DNA of 9,505 nt. Source: an uncultured Acidobacteriota bacterium (GTDB lineage: Bacteria > Acidobacteriota > JAAYUB01). The number at the start of each line of letters is the position of its first letter. Position 1 is the first letter of the stretch. The position numbers and the translations under genes were made by a program. Shown in pieces: positions 1 through 6,407 of the stretch. The notes below the pieces were generated by a model, which was not told the origin of the DNA, searched no databases, and saw only the letters and a program-made list of their open reading frames with translations. The stretch spans positions 1 to 9,505 of the forward strand of contig CALAMB010000337.1 of assembly GCA_937925645.1 (NCBI GenBank). The letters run 5' to 3'.

Positions 1-1145
1 TCGGCACCGGAACGGACCCGGAGGAGGGCGCGGCGGTGGCCATGGCCGTGCTGGATCATTTCCAGCGCTTGCGGGCGCCCCTCATCGCCACCACCCACAC
101 CCAGGCGCTCAAGGAATACGCGCTGACCACCCCCGGCGTGGTCACAGCCGCGGTGGAGATCCATCCCGACACGCTGGAGCCCACGTACCACCTGCGTCTG
201 GGCGCTCTCGGGAGCAGCCGCGGCCTCTTCATCGCCCGCAAGCTGGGGCTGTCAGAGCCGGTGGTGGCGGCCGCCAACCAGCGCCTGTCCGGCGGCCGGC
301 AGCTCAGCGAGGAAGTGATGGCCCGTCTCAACGAGCTGGTCCGGAAGCGGGAAGCCGAGCTGGCCGACATCACCCGGCTCAAGCACGAGCAGATTCTCCG
401 CAAGATCCACCTGGAACGTCAAGCCGAGGAACGCAAGCGGTCCGTGGTGAGCGAGCTCCGGCAGGAATTCGAAACCGTCCGCCGGCAATTCGAGGCGGAG
501 AAAAAAGCGCTCTTCGAAGAGGTCAAACGTCAGTCCGCCAGCGCCCTGACGGCCGACCGGATGCAACGCAAGGCGGAGCGGCTGCTGGATGCCGTGGAAA
601 GCAGGCTGGAACCGGTGATCCGGGACGCGCCCGCGGCCAGGCGGCTGTCGCTGCAGCCGCTGTCGGCCGGCGATGTGGTCGCCGGGATGACGGTCTTTGT
701 GGAACCGCTGCGATCCGAGGCCGCTGTGATCGAATCGGGGCGCGACGGTGTGCTCGTTCTGGCCGGAGACAAGCGCGTGCGCGTCCCGGTCGCCTGGCTG
801 TTCCGGCGGGAAGACGCCGCGGCGACACCGCCGCCGGCGGAAACCGCACCGCCGCGTGCGGCAGCCGGCGCCGCAACCGAAGCTGCGGATGACGCGCCTG
901 CTGCCACTGAACTGAAGGTGATCGGCCGGAGCGCCGAGGACGCCCTGGACGAGTTGGACCGGTTTCTGGACCAGATGTTCCGCCTGGAGCAGCGGAAGAT
1001 CTCGGTGGTCCATGGCATGGGGCGGGGGATCCTGCGGGCGGCCATCCACCGCCGGTTGCGTGAGACACCGTTCGTCCGCCATTTTTACCACCCGCCGTAT
1101 GCCGAGGGCGGGGAGGGGAAGACTGTCGTCGAGTTGGATGTCTGA
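1..1145 (+). CDS. mutS2: MutS2, C-terminal part (5' end outside the window)
   Basis: This is the C-terminal 380 residues of a MutS2 protein; the reading frame is open from base 3 at the window edge. It enters just after the Walker B region with GTGTDPEEGAA, followed by the ATPase switch ATTHTQALKEYA. Next come a charged coiled coil (about bases 300-540), a KOW-like beta segment (GDVVAGMTVFVEP to VRVPVAWLF), a low-complexity Ala/Pro linker (about 815-905) and a C-terminal Smr domain (about 909-1142) with the VHGMGRG loop and the GGEGKTVVEL ending. MutS2 is a DNA-binding ATPase not used in mismatch repair; family members suppress recombination, and in Bacillus MutS2 acts on collided ribosomes. 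The Smr domain is the nuclease-like module. Oddity: the usual LDLRG/LDLHG Smr motif reads LKVIG here, so catalytic ability is uncertain. The family is secure; the N-terminal domains are not visible. Confidence 0.95.
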   Translation, partial: GTGTDPEEGAAVAMAVLDHFQRLRAPLIATTHTQALKEYALTTPGVVTAAVEIHPDTLEPTYHLRLGALGSSRGLFIARKLGLSEPVVAAANQRLSGGRQLSEEVMARLNELVRKREAELADITRLKHEQILRKIHLERQAEERKRSVVSELRQEFETVRRQFEAEKKALFEEVKRQSASALTADRMQRKAERLLDAVESRLEPVIRDAPAARRLSLQPLSAGDVVAGMTVFVEPLRSEAAVIESGRDGVLVLAGDKRVRVPVAWLFRREDAAATPPPAETAPPRAAAGAATEAADDAPAATELKVIGRSAEDALDELDRFLDQMFRLEQRKISVVHGMGRGILRAAIHRRLRETPFVRHFYHPPYAEGGEGKTVVELDV

Positions 1146-1160
1146 TCCAATTTTCTCTTT
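1134..1160 (+). terminator. Probable intrinsic terminator overlapping the mutS2 stop
   Basis: TTGGAT (1134-1139) and ATCCAA (1145-1150) form a 6-bp stem with a 5-nt loop, extendable by A-T and G-T pairs, and a T-rich run TTTTCTCTTT follows directly. The TGA stop of mutS2 lies at the loop/right-arm junction. The stem is AT-rich, so termination may be weak, but the hairpin plus T-tract arrangement fits separation of mutS2 from the dnaG transcript. Confidence 0.45.
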
Positions 1161-1186
1161 ACTTATTGGCTTGATTTTTATAAAAT
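1158..1186 (+). promoter_or_regulatory. Sigma70-type promoter for dnaG-rpoD
   Basis: In an AT-rich gap within otherwise GC-rich DNA, TTTACT (1158-1163, 4 of 6 to TTGACA) is followed after 17 bp by TAAAAT (1181-1186, 5 of 6 to TATAAT). Transcription would start near 1193, giving a leader of about 34 nt before the dnaG ATG. An overlapping alternative -10, TATAAA, starts at 1179. This is inferred from sequence pattern only. Confidence 0.55.
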
Positions 1187-1226
1187 TCCTGATCTTTTGC
1201 CCGGCGGGCGGAGCCAGGCGTCACCC

Positions 1227-2975
1227 ATGCGAATTTCGTCCCAGTTTGTCCAGCAGTTGAAGCATACCCTCAACATTGTCGAGGTGGCGGGCAATTTCCT
1301 GAAATTGACCCGCAAGGGCAAGAATTATTTCGCCCTGTGCCCGTTCCACACTGAAAAAACGCCCAGTTTTTCCATCAATGAACAGCTCCAGAGCTACCAC
1401 TGCTTTGGCTGTGGCAAAGGTGGGGACGTAATCCAGCTGGTCATGGAGCTGGAGAATCTCACCTACGTCGAGGCCATCCATTATCTCGCGGACCTGGCCC
1501 ATCTCCGGGTGCCGGCGCTGGACGCGGCCGAAGAGAAGCGATACCGCGACCGGGAACACCTGCAGACGGTGATGGCGGAAGCGGCCAAATTTTACCAGCG
1601 TTGCCTGAAAGATCCTGAGGGCTCCGGGGCGCGCGATTACATCGACGGGCGCAAGATCGAGCCCGGCACGGTCCAGCGATTCATGTTCGGGTTCGCGCCC
1701 GGCGACGGCCAGCGGCTGGTGAGCTACCTGCGCGGCCTGGGCATCCGGGAGGCGCTGGCCCAGCAGGCCGGCCTGTCCCGCGTTTCCGAGGTCACGCAGC
1801 GCAGCTACGACCTGTTCCGCAGCCGGCTGATCATCCCCATCCAGGATATGCACGGCCGCGTCGTCGCTTTCGGCGGACGGATCCTCGGCGAGGGCGAGCC
1901 CAAGTACCTGAATTCCCCGGAGACCCCGCTCTACCAGAAGGGCTATCACTTGTTCGGCCTGGGACACGCCCTCAAGGCGATCCGCCAGGCGGATCGGGCC
2001 ATCCTGGTGGAGGGGTACTTCGACATGATCGTGCCTTTCCAGGCCGGGGTCGAGAACGTGGTCGCCTCGCTGGGCACCGGCCTGACCCCTGCCCAGGTGA
2101 AACTGCTGGGCCGGTTCACCCGCAACATCGTGATCTGCTTCGATCCCGACACCGCCGGGGCCAACGCCGCCTTTCGCTCGGTGGAGCTCTTTCTGGAGAA
2201 CGAGTTCGACTGCCGGGTGGCCACCCTGCCCGGCGGGCACGACCCCGACACGTTCGTTCTGGAGCATGGGGCCGATCGATTTCGGGAAGCGGTGGACCGC
2301 TCGCTTCCCTTTTTGGATTTCCAGCTCCAGCACAAGCTGCAGGCCGCGGGCGCCGACCTGTCGGTGGAGCGGAAAGTGAAGATCCTGGAGAGCATGTTTC
2401 CCTTTTTGACGCGCATCCAGCAGGAACCGGTCCGCTCGAATTACCTGGCGGGCTGGGCGGACCGGCTGGGCATCCACCGGGACTCGCTCTTCAACCAGTA
2501 CAACACCTTCGCCCGCTCGCGGAAAGTGGACAAATCCGTGGTGGCCCAATACAGCCAGTCTCCCCTGATCGCCGCCGAAGCCGAACTCATTATTTTCGTG
2601 CTGAATTTCCCCGAGATCGCGCCGAAGATTTTTTCAGGCGCTGATGTAACTTTTGAAGGCTTGGCGACATCCAACATTCTGACCTGTATTGCGCAACAGG
2701 TGCAAGAGGGGGAATCCTTCAATTTGGCTGCTATCGAAGACACGCTCACCGAAGCCGACCGCACCCTGTTGCACCAGGTGATGTCGCGCACAACGTCCGT
2801 GATCTCGGAAACCGAGGCCGTCAATTGCCTGTTGTCCCTGCGCCGGAGATCCATGGAAAAGGAGCTCGAGCGTCTGACCGCGGAGTGCCAGCAGGCGGAG
2901 CAGTCCGGCGATCTGGACCGCTGCCGCGGCATTCTGGAGCGACGGAAACGAATCATCATGCAGATCAATAAATGA
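1227..2975 (+). CDS. dnaG: DNA primase DnaG
   Basis: This 582-residue protein makes the RNA primers for replication at the fork, working with the replicative helicase DnaB. The N-terminal CHC2 zinc-binding domain has Cys38, His41, Cys59 and Cys62. The catalytic core follows, with the TOPRIM motifs EGYFD (Glu262) and FDPDTAG (Asp306, Asp308), the metal-binding acidic residues, spaced as in E. coli DnaG. Before TOPRIM is the conserved stretch [16 protein letters not shown]. The last 150 residues or so, helical and charged, correspond to the helicase-interaction domain and are the least conserved part. I chose the ATG at 1227; a TTG at 1197 in the same frame would only add ten non-conserved residues and lies at the predicted transcript start. 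The ribosome site is weak (AGG at 1216-1218, GGAG further upstream). rpoD follows immediately, so the two are very likely cotranscribed from the promoter at 1158-1186. Length and motifs are normal for the family. Confidence 0.97.
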   Translation: MRISSQFVQQLKHTLNIVEVAGNFLKLTRKGKNYFALCPFHTEKTPSFSINEQLQSYHCFGCGKGGDVIQLVMELENLTYVEAIHYLADLAHLRVPALDAAEEKRYRDREHLQTVMAEAAKFYQRCLKDPEGSGARDYIDGRKIEPGTVQRFMFGFAPGDGQRLVSYLRGLGIREALAQQAGLSRVSEVTQRSYDLFRSRLIIPIQDMHGRVVAFGGRILGEGEPKYLNSPETPLYQKGYHLFGLGHALKAIRQADRAILVEGYFDMIVPFQAGVENVVASLGTGLTPAQVKLLGRFTRNIVICFDPDTAGANAAFRSVELFLENEFDCRVATLPGGHDPDTFVLEHGADRFREAVDRSLPFLDFQLQHKLQAAGADLSVERKVKILESMFPFLTRIQQEPVRSNYLAGWADRLGIHRDSLFNQYNTFARSRKVDKSVVAQYSQSPLIAAEAELIIFVLNFPEIAPKIFSGADVTFEGLATSNILTCIAQQVQEGESFNLAAIEDTLTEADRTLLHQVMSRTTSVISETEAVNCLLSLRRRSMEKELERLTAECQQAEQSGDLDRCRGILERRKRIIMQINK

Positions 2976-2976
2976 C

Positions 2977-2984
2977 GGAGGAGG
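2977..2984 (+). promoter_or_regulatory. Strong ribosome binding site that decides the rpoD start
   Basis: GGAGGAGG lies just after the dnaG stop, 5 nt (8 nt from the first GGAGG) before a TTG at 2990. An ATG at 2972, overlapping the dnaG stop as ATGA, has no Shine-Dalgarno sequence before it and would place this site inside the coding region. The spacing therefore favours TTG as the start. Confidence 0.7.
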
Positions 2985-2989
2985 CGCAC

Positions 2990-4660
2990 TTGTCTCTCGA
3001 GGATAAATTTGATGAAGTTCGACAGCTCATCTCCCGCGGCAAGGAGAAGGGATTCCTTAGCTACGAGGAAGTCAACGACCTGCTGCCCAGCGAGCTCAGC
3101 TCGTCCGAGGACCTGGACGACCTGTTCGATCTGTTCGGATCCAACGGCATCGAACTGATCGAAGGTGGCAAGGCTTTTGCGGACGGCATGATGGCGGACG
3201 GGAAGGGATACGGCGGCGGCGACGATGCCGATGGCGCCGCCGAAGCCGTGGAGAAGACCAACGACCCGGTCCGGATGTACCTGCGCGAGATGGGCACCGT
3301 CCCCCTGCTCAAGCGTGAGGGCGAGATCGAGATCGCCAAGCAGATCGAGCGGGGTCAGAAGATGGTGCTCAAGGCGCTGTCGCGCTCGTCCATCGTCGTG
3401 CACGAGATGATGGCCCTCCAGGAGGTCCTGCAGGGCAATCCGGGCAAGCTCAAGGATATCGTCAACCTCAACGATGACGAGTACTCGGACGAGCTGCTGG
3501 CCGATAAATACCGCGAGACCATCACCCGGATCGAAGAGGTGGGCGAACTCGAGTCGAAGGCCAACAAGATCCTGGCCCAGCTCAAGAAGCCCGGGCTCAC
3601 CCCCCGCCGCGGGCGGCTCCTCGCCCTGAAGCTGGCCCGCTACAAGATCCCCATTGCCCGGATCATCCGCGAGCTCGACTTTGCCAACATGCAAAAGGAG
3701 AGCTTCCGCACCAGCGTGCTCAGCGTCAAACTGCAGATCGACGAGCTGGAGCGGGAGATCGAGGTGTACAAGCGCCGGCTCAGCCGGACGGAGAAGGAGC
3801 ATATCAAGGCCGACCTCCGCCGGAACATCAAGCGCGTCCAGAAAAAGATGCGCACCATCGAGCTGAAATACAACACCGGCCGCGAAGAGATCAAGCGGAC
3901 CCTCGACAGCATCCACCAGGGCGAGATCATGGCCAACGACGCCAAGAGCCGCCTCGTGGAGGCCAACCTGCGCCTGGTCGTGTCCATTGCCAAGAAGTAC
4001 ACCAACCGCGGCCTCCAGTTCCTCGACCTGATCCAGGAGGGGAACATGGGCCTCATGAAGGCCGTGGACAAATTCGAGTACCGGCGCGGCTACAAGTTCT
4101 CGACCTACGCCACGTGGTGGATCCGTCAGGCCATCACCCGCGCCATCGCGGACCAGGCCCGTACCATCCGCATCCCCGTCCACATGATCGAAACGATCAA
4201 CAAGCTGATCCGCACCAGCCGCACCCTGGTGCAGGAATACGGGCGTGAGCCCACCTGCGAGGAAATCGCCAAAAAGATGAACATGCCGGTGCAGAAGGTG
4301 CGCAAAGTCCTCAAGATCGCCCAGGAACCCATCTCCCTCGAGACCCCCATCGGCGAGGAGGAGGATTCTCATCTGGGTGATTTCATCGAGGACAACGCCG
4401 TGATGAGCCCGTCCGAGGCGGTGATCAACCTGAACCTCAAGGAACAGACGATGACGGTGCTCCGGACGCTGACCCCGCGCGAGTCCGAAGTCATCAAAAT
4501 GCGCTTCGGCCTCGGAGACGGCAGCGAGCACACCCTGGAAGAAGTCGGCAAGAAGTTCAATGTCACCCGCGAGCGCATCCGGCAGATCGAGGCCAAGGCG
4601 CTGCGGAAGCTCCGCCATCCGTCGCGGAGCAAAAAGCTGCGGCCGTTCCTCAACTCCTGA
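2990..4660 (+). CDS. rpoD: RNA polymerase primary sigma factor RpoD (sigma70/SigA)
   Basis: This 556-residue primary sigma factor directs RNA polymerase to housekeeping promoters. Region 1.1 covers about residues 5-57 ([12 protein letters not shown] to YEEVNDLLP) and marks it as group 1. Region 1.2 is at about 91-122 ([17 protein letters not shown]). A long Lys/Arg/Glu-rich non-conserved segment fills about 125-315. Region 2 begins at about 322 ([40 protein letters not shown]), with the -10-reading region 2.4 intact, followed by region 3. Region 4 ends the protein, with its helix-turn-helix at about 515-545 ([30 protein letters not shown]), which reads the -35 element. The start is TTG at 2990 because of the strong ribosome site; ATG at 2972 would add six residues (MTEEAH) and overlap dnaG by 4 nt. 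It forms an operon with dnaG. Consensus-like TTGACA/TATAAT elements seen elsewhere in this window match what this factor should recognise. Confidence 0.97.
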   Translation: MSLEDKFDEVRQLISRGKEKGFLSYEEVNDLLPSELSSSEDLDDLFDLFGSNGIELIEGGKAFADGMMADGKGYGGGDDADGAAEAVEKTNDPVRMYLREMGTVPLLKREGEIEIAKQIERGQKMVLKALSRSSIVVHEMMALQEVLQGNPGKLKDIVNLNDDEYSDELLADKYRETITRIEEVGELESKANKILAQLKKPGLTPRRGRLLALKLARYKIPIARIIRELDFANMQKESFRTSVLSVKLQIDELEREIEVYKRRLSRTEKEHIKADLRRNIKRVQKKMRTIELKYNTGREEIKRTLDSIHQGEIMANDAKSRLVEANLRLVVSIAKKYTNRGLQFLDLIQEGNMGLMKAVDKFEYRRGYKFSTYATWWIRQAITRAIADQARTIRIPVHMIETINKLIRTSRTLVQEYGREPTCEEIAKKMNMPVQKVRKVLKIAQEPISLETPIGEEEDSHLGDFIEDNAVMSPSEAVINLNLKEQTMTVLRTLTPRESEVIKMRFGLGDGSEHTLEEVGKKFNVTRERIRQIEAKALRKLRHPSRSKKLRPFLNS

Positions 4661-4680
4661 TCGCCGACCGGAGGAGTTGA
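4650..4680 (+). other. Perfect stem-loop spanning the rpoD stop codon
   Basis: TCAACTCCT (4650-4658) pairs perfectly with AGGAGTTGA (4672-4680), a 9-bp stem with a 13-nt loop. No T-run follows, so it is not a standard intrinsic terminator; it may protect the rpoD mRNA 3' end or act as a weak or factor-assisted terminator. Its right arm overlaps the -35 element of the downstream tRNA promoter. Confidence 0.45.
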
Positions 4681-4705
4681 CATCGGTTCCGATTTGGGGC
4701 ATAAC
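4677..4705 (+). promoter_or_regulatory. Promoter of the CAU tRNA gene
   Basis: A perfect TTGACA (4677-4682) is followed after exactly 17 bp by CATAAC (4700-4705, 4 of 6 to TATAAT). Transcription would start near 4712, about 8 nt before the mature tRNA. It gives the tRNA its own promoter independent of dnaG-rpoD and may also transcribe the gene at 4819. Confidence 0.6.
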
Positions 4706-4719
4706 GGACGCGGTTTCCG

Positions 4720-4793
4720 GGGCCCATAGCTCAGTTGGTCAGAGCTACCGGCTCATAACCGGTTGGTCCCAGGTTCGAATCCTGGTGGGCCCA
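4720..4793 (+). tRNA. tRNA with CAU anticodon (Met, possibly Ile2)
   Basis: The 74-nt cloverleaf is complete. Acceptor GGGCCCA (4720-4726) pairs with TGGGCCC (4786-4792). The D arm is GCTC/GAGC with a GG in its loop (4737-4738). The anticodon stem ACCGG/CCGGT holds loop CTCATAA, anticodon CAT at 4754-4756. The variable loop is TGGTC, and the T arm CCAGG/CCTGG has loop TTCGAAT. The discriminator is A4793, followed by CTC, so CCA is not encoded and must be added by the CCA-adding enzyme. The first pair G-C rules out initiator tRNA, which lacks a 1-72 pair. The consecutive C4-G69 and C5-G68 acceptor pairs are features by which E. coli TilS recognises tRNA-Ile2, so after lysidine modification this tRNA could read AUA rather than AUG. 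Structure certain; amino acid identity undecided. Confidence 0.95.
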
Positions 4794-4818
4794 CTCATTC
4801 TTCACTTACGGGGTTGTT

Positions 4819-5526
4819 TTGCATCGCGACATCAGCCGATTATGGGATCTTCAGACCATTGACCTGAAGATCATGGAATTGCAGCACGAGGTGGAGCGCA
4901 TCCCCATCCGGCGGGCCGAGGTGGACGGCGAGGTCGCCAAGCTCGGCGAGCAGTCGGCGCGAGCCGATGAGGGGGTGAAGGAGCTGGAGCGCCGCATCCG
5001 GACGGAGGAAGGGGAGGTCGAGGCGTTGCGGGCCCGCCAGACCCGGTTGAAGCAGCAGCAGATGGAAGTCAAGAAAAACGAGGAATACCGGGCCATTCTG
5101 GAAGAGATCGGGTATGTGGACAAACAGATCGGCGAGAAGGAAGACTTCATCCTCGATCTAATGGAACAGGTCGAAGCGGCGCGCCGGGAGGCCGCCGAAA
5201 CCGCCCGCCGTCTGCGGGAGGACAGCGTCCGGCTGGCGCAGGAGAGCGAGCGGCTGGCCGACGCGGCCCGTTTTCTCCAGGACGAGACGGAGGGGTTGAA
5301 ACTGCGCCGGGAGGAAACGTTGAACAGCGTGCCCGCCGACATGCTGAGGATATACACCAAACTGGCCAACGGGCTGGGCGGCATCGCCGTCGCGGAAGTC
5401 CGTGAGGAGATCTGCCAGGTCTGTCACGTCCGGCTCCGGCCCCAGGCCTACCAGGAGCTGCGCAGCACGGACAAATTCATGCAATGCGAGAGCTGCTCGC
5501 GCATCCTGTTCTATCAAAACAGCTGA
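4819..5526 (+). CDS. Coiled-coil protein with C4 zinc ribbon (COG1579 family)
   Basis: This 235-residue protein has a long, highly charged alpha-helical coiled coil over about residues 5-165 (repeating Glu/Arg/Leu heptads), then a C-terminal zinc ribbon with Cys199, Cys202 (CQVC), Cys223 and Cys226 (CESC). This arrangement is typical of the COG1579 C4-type zinc-ribbon family, predicted to bind nucleic acid; its precise role is not established, though the ribbon suggests RNA or DNA contact. It has no signal peptide or membrane segment, so it should be cytoplasmic. The start is TTG at 4819: the family begins with a short helix such as RLWDLQTIDLKI right at the N terminus, and the only later in-frame ATG (4872) would remove it. 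A weak GGGG lies at 4810-4813. It begins 25 nt after the tRNA with no terminator between, so it may share the tRNA promoter. Its stop abuts that of nfo. Confidence 0.85.
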   Translation: MHRDISRLWDLQTIDLKIMELQHEVERIPIRRAEVDGEVAKLGEQSARADEGVKELERRIRTEEGEVEALRARQTRLKQQQMEVKKNEEYRAILEEIGYVDKQIGEKEDFILDLMEQVEAARREAAETARRLREDSVRLAQESERLADAARFLQDETEGLKLRREETLNSVPADMLRIYTKLANGLGGIAVAEVREEICQVCHVRLRPQAYQELRSTDKFMQCESCSRILFYQNS

Positions 5527-6396
5527 TCATCCGCGCCCGGGGCGGGCGACCCGCCGGCGCAATCTTCGCAATACGGCTAAATTCATCCGGTCGGCGTCGC
5601 CGTCGTCGGTTTTCTCCGTTTCGATCACTCCCGGCAGGGCCCGCAGCCGGGGATCGTTGAGGAGCAGGCGGAAGGCACCCTTGCCGATCACTCCCTGGCC
5701 GATGTGCGCGTGACGATCCACCCGGGCGCCCAACTCCCGTTTCGAATCGTTCAGGTGCAGCGCCCGCAGGAACGGGAAGCCCACCGTCCGCTCGAAGGCG
5801 GCCATGGTGGCGGCGTAGGATTCGGCAGTCCGGATATCGTAACCCGCCGCGAACAGGTGGCTGGTGTCGAGGCAGACACCGAGCCGCTCCGGCCGGTCCA
5901 CGCCCGCCAGGATGTCGTGCAGGTGCTCAAACCGGTGTCCCAGCGAGGTCCCCTGGCCGGCCGTGTTCTCCAGCACCAGGCCGATGCCGGTGCCGGCGGT
6001 GTGCCGGATGATCGCCCGAAGGCCCTGGACGATGCGGCGAATCCCCGTCCGCTCCCCGTCGCCGCCATGGGCGCCCGGGTGCAGAATCACGAAAGGAAGT
6101 TCCAGCTCCGTGCATCGCTCCACTTCCCGGATCATGGCTGAGACGGACTGGCGCCGGATCGCGGTGTCGGCCGAGGCCAGGTTGACCAGATAGCAATTGT
6201 GGGCGAAAACCGGGTCGATGCGGGTGGCGCGCCGTAGTGCCCGAAACTCCTTCACGGCTTCGGGCGACGGCTGTTTGCCCACCCACCGGTTGTTGTTCTG
6301 GGTGAAGATCTGGACGGTTTCGCAGCCCACCGCGGCGCCGCGGGTCAGGGCCAGTCCGATTCTTCCGGCAATGGACATGTGGGCGCCCAGCTTCAT
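5527..6396 (-). CDS. nfo: Endonuclease IV (AP endonuclease)
   Basis: This 289-residue base-excision-repair enzyme cleaves the DNA backbone 5' to abasic sites and removes blocked 3' ends. All nine trinuclear-zinc ligands of the family can be placed: His66 (AHNCYLVNLAS), His106 (VILHPGAH), Glu143 (LVLENTAGQG), Asp177 and His180 (CLDTSHLFAAGYD), His214 (LHLNDSK), Asp227 and His229 (DRHAHIGQG) and Glu259 (IETEK). Length matches E. coli Nfo (285). The start is ATG at 6396, giving the canonical N terminus MKLGAHMSIAG; GGGAG 5 nt upstream (6402-6406) is a good ribosome site. The frame stays open further upstream to about 6948, but that part is only the shadow of the neighbouring gene. It lies 11 nt downstream of the RnfC/PduS-like gene and is probably cotranscribed with it. 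It should be catalytically intact. Confidence 0.96.
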   Translation of the reverse strand: MKLGAHMSIAGRIGLALTRGAAVGCETVQIFTQNNNRWVGKQPSPEAVKEFRALRRATRIDPVFAHNCYLVNLASADTAIRRQSVSAMIREVERCTELELPFVILHPGAHGGDGERTGIRRIVQGLRAIIRHTAGTGIGLVLENTAGQGTSLGHRFEHLHDILAGVDRPERLGVCLDTSHLFAAGYDIRTAESYAATMAAFERTVGFPFLRALHLNDSKRELGARVDRHAHIGQGVIGKGAFRLLLNDPRLRALPGVIETEKTDDGDADRMNLAVLRRLRRRVARPGRG

Positions 6397-6407
6397 CGCC
6401 ACTCCCG

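Noticed and set aside
252..1091. 279-codon minus-strand frame opposite mutS2
   Set aside because: Antisense shadow of a clear MutS2 coding region, with an Arg/Pro/His-rich product and no motif.
1221..2549. 442-codon minus-strand frame opposite dnaG
   Set aside because: Antisense shadow of a DnaG with complete zinc and TOPRIM motifs.
2441..4702. Very long open frame on the minus strand (753 codons) opposite dnaG and rpoD
   Set aside because: It lies antisense to unmistakable RpoD and the end of DnaG; its product is a Leu/Asp/His-rich string with no recognisable motif. It arises from codon-position bias of GC-rich genes.
4560..4862. 100-codon plus-strand frame running through the tRNA
   Set aside because: It crosses the end of rpoD in another frame and a complete tRNA cloverleaf.
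5541..5555. Hairpin GGCGGG-CGA-CCCGCC as a terminator between the convergent genes
   Set aside because: It lies inside the nfo coding end, has no T-run on either side, and short GC hairpins are expected by chance in DNA this GC-rich.
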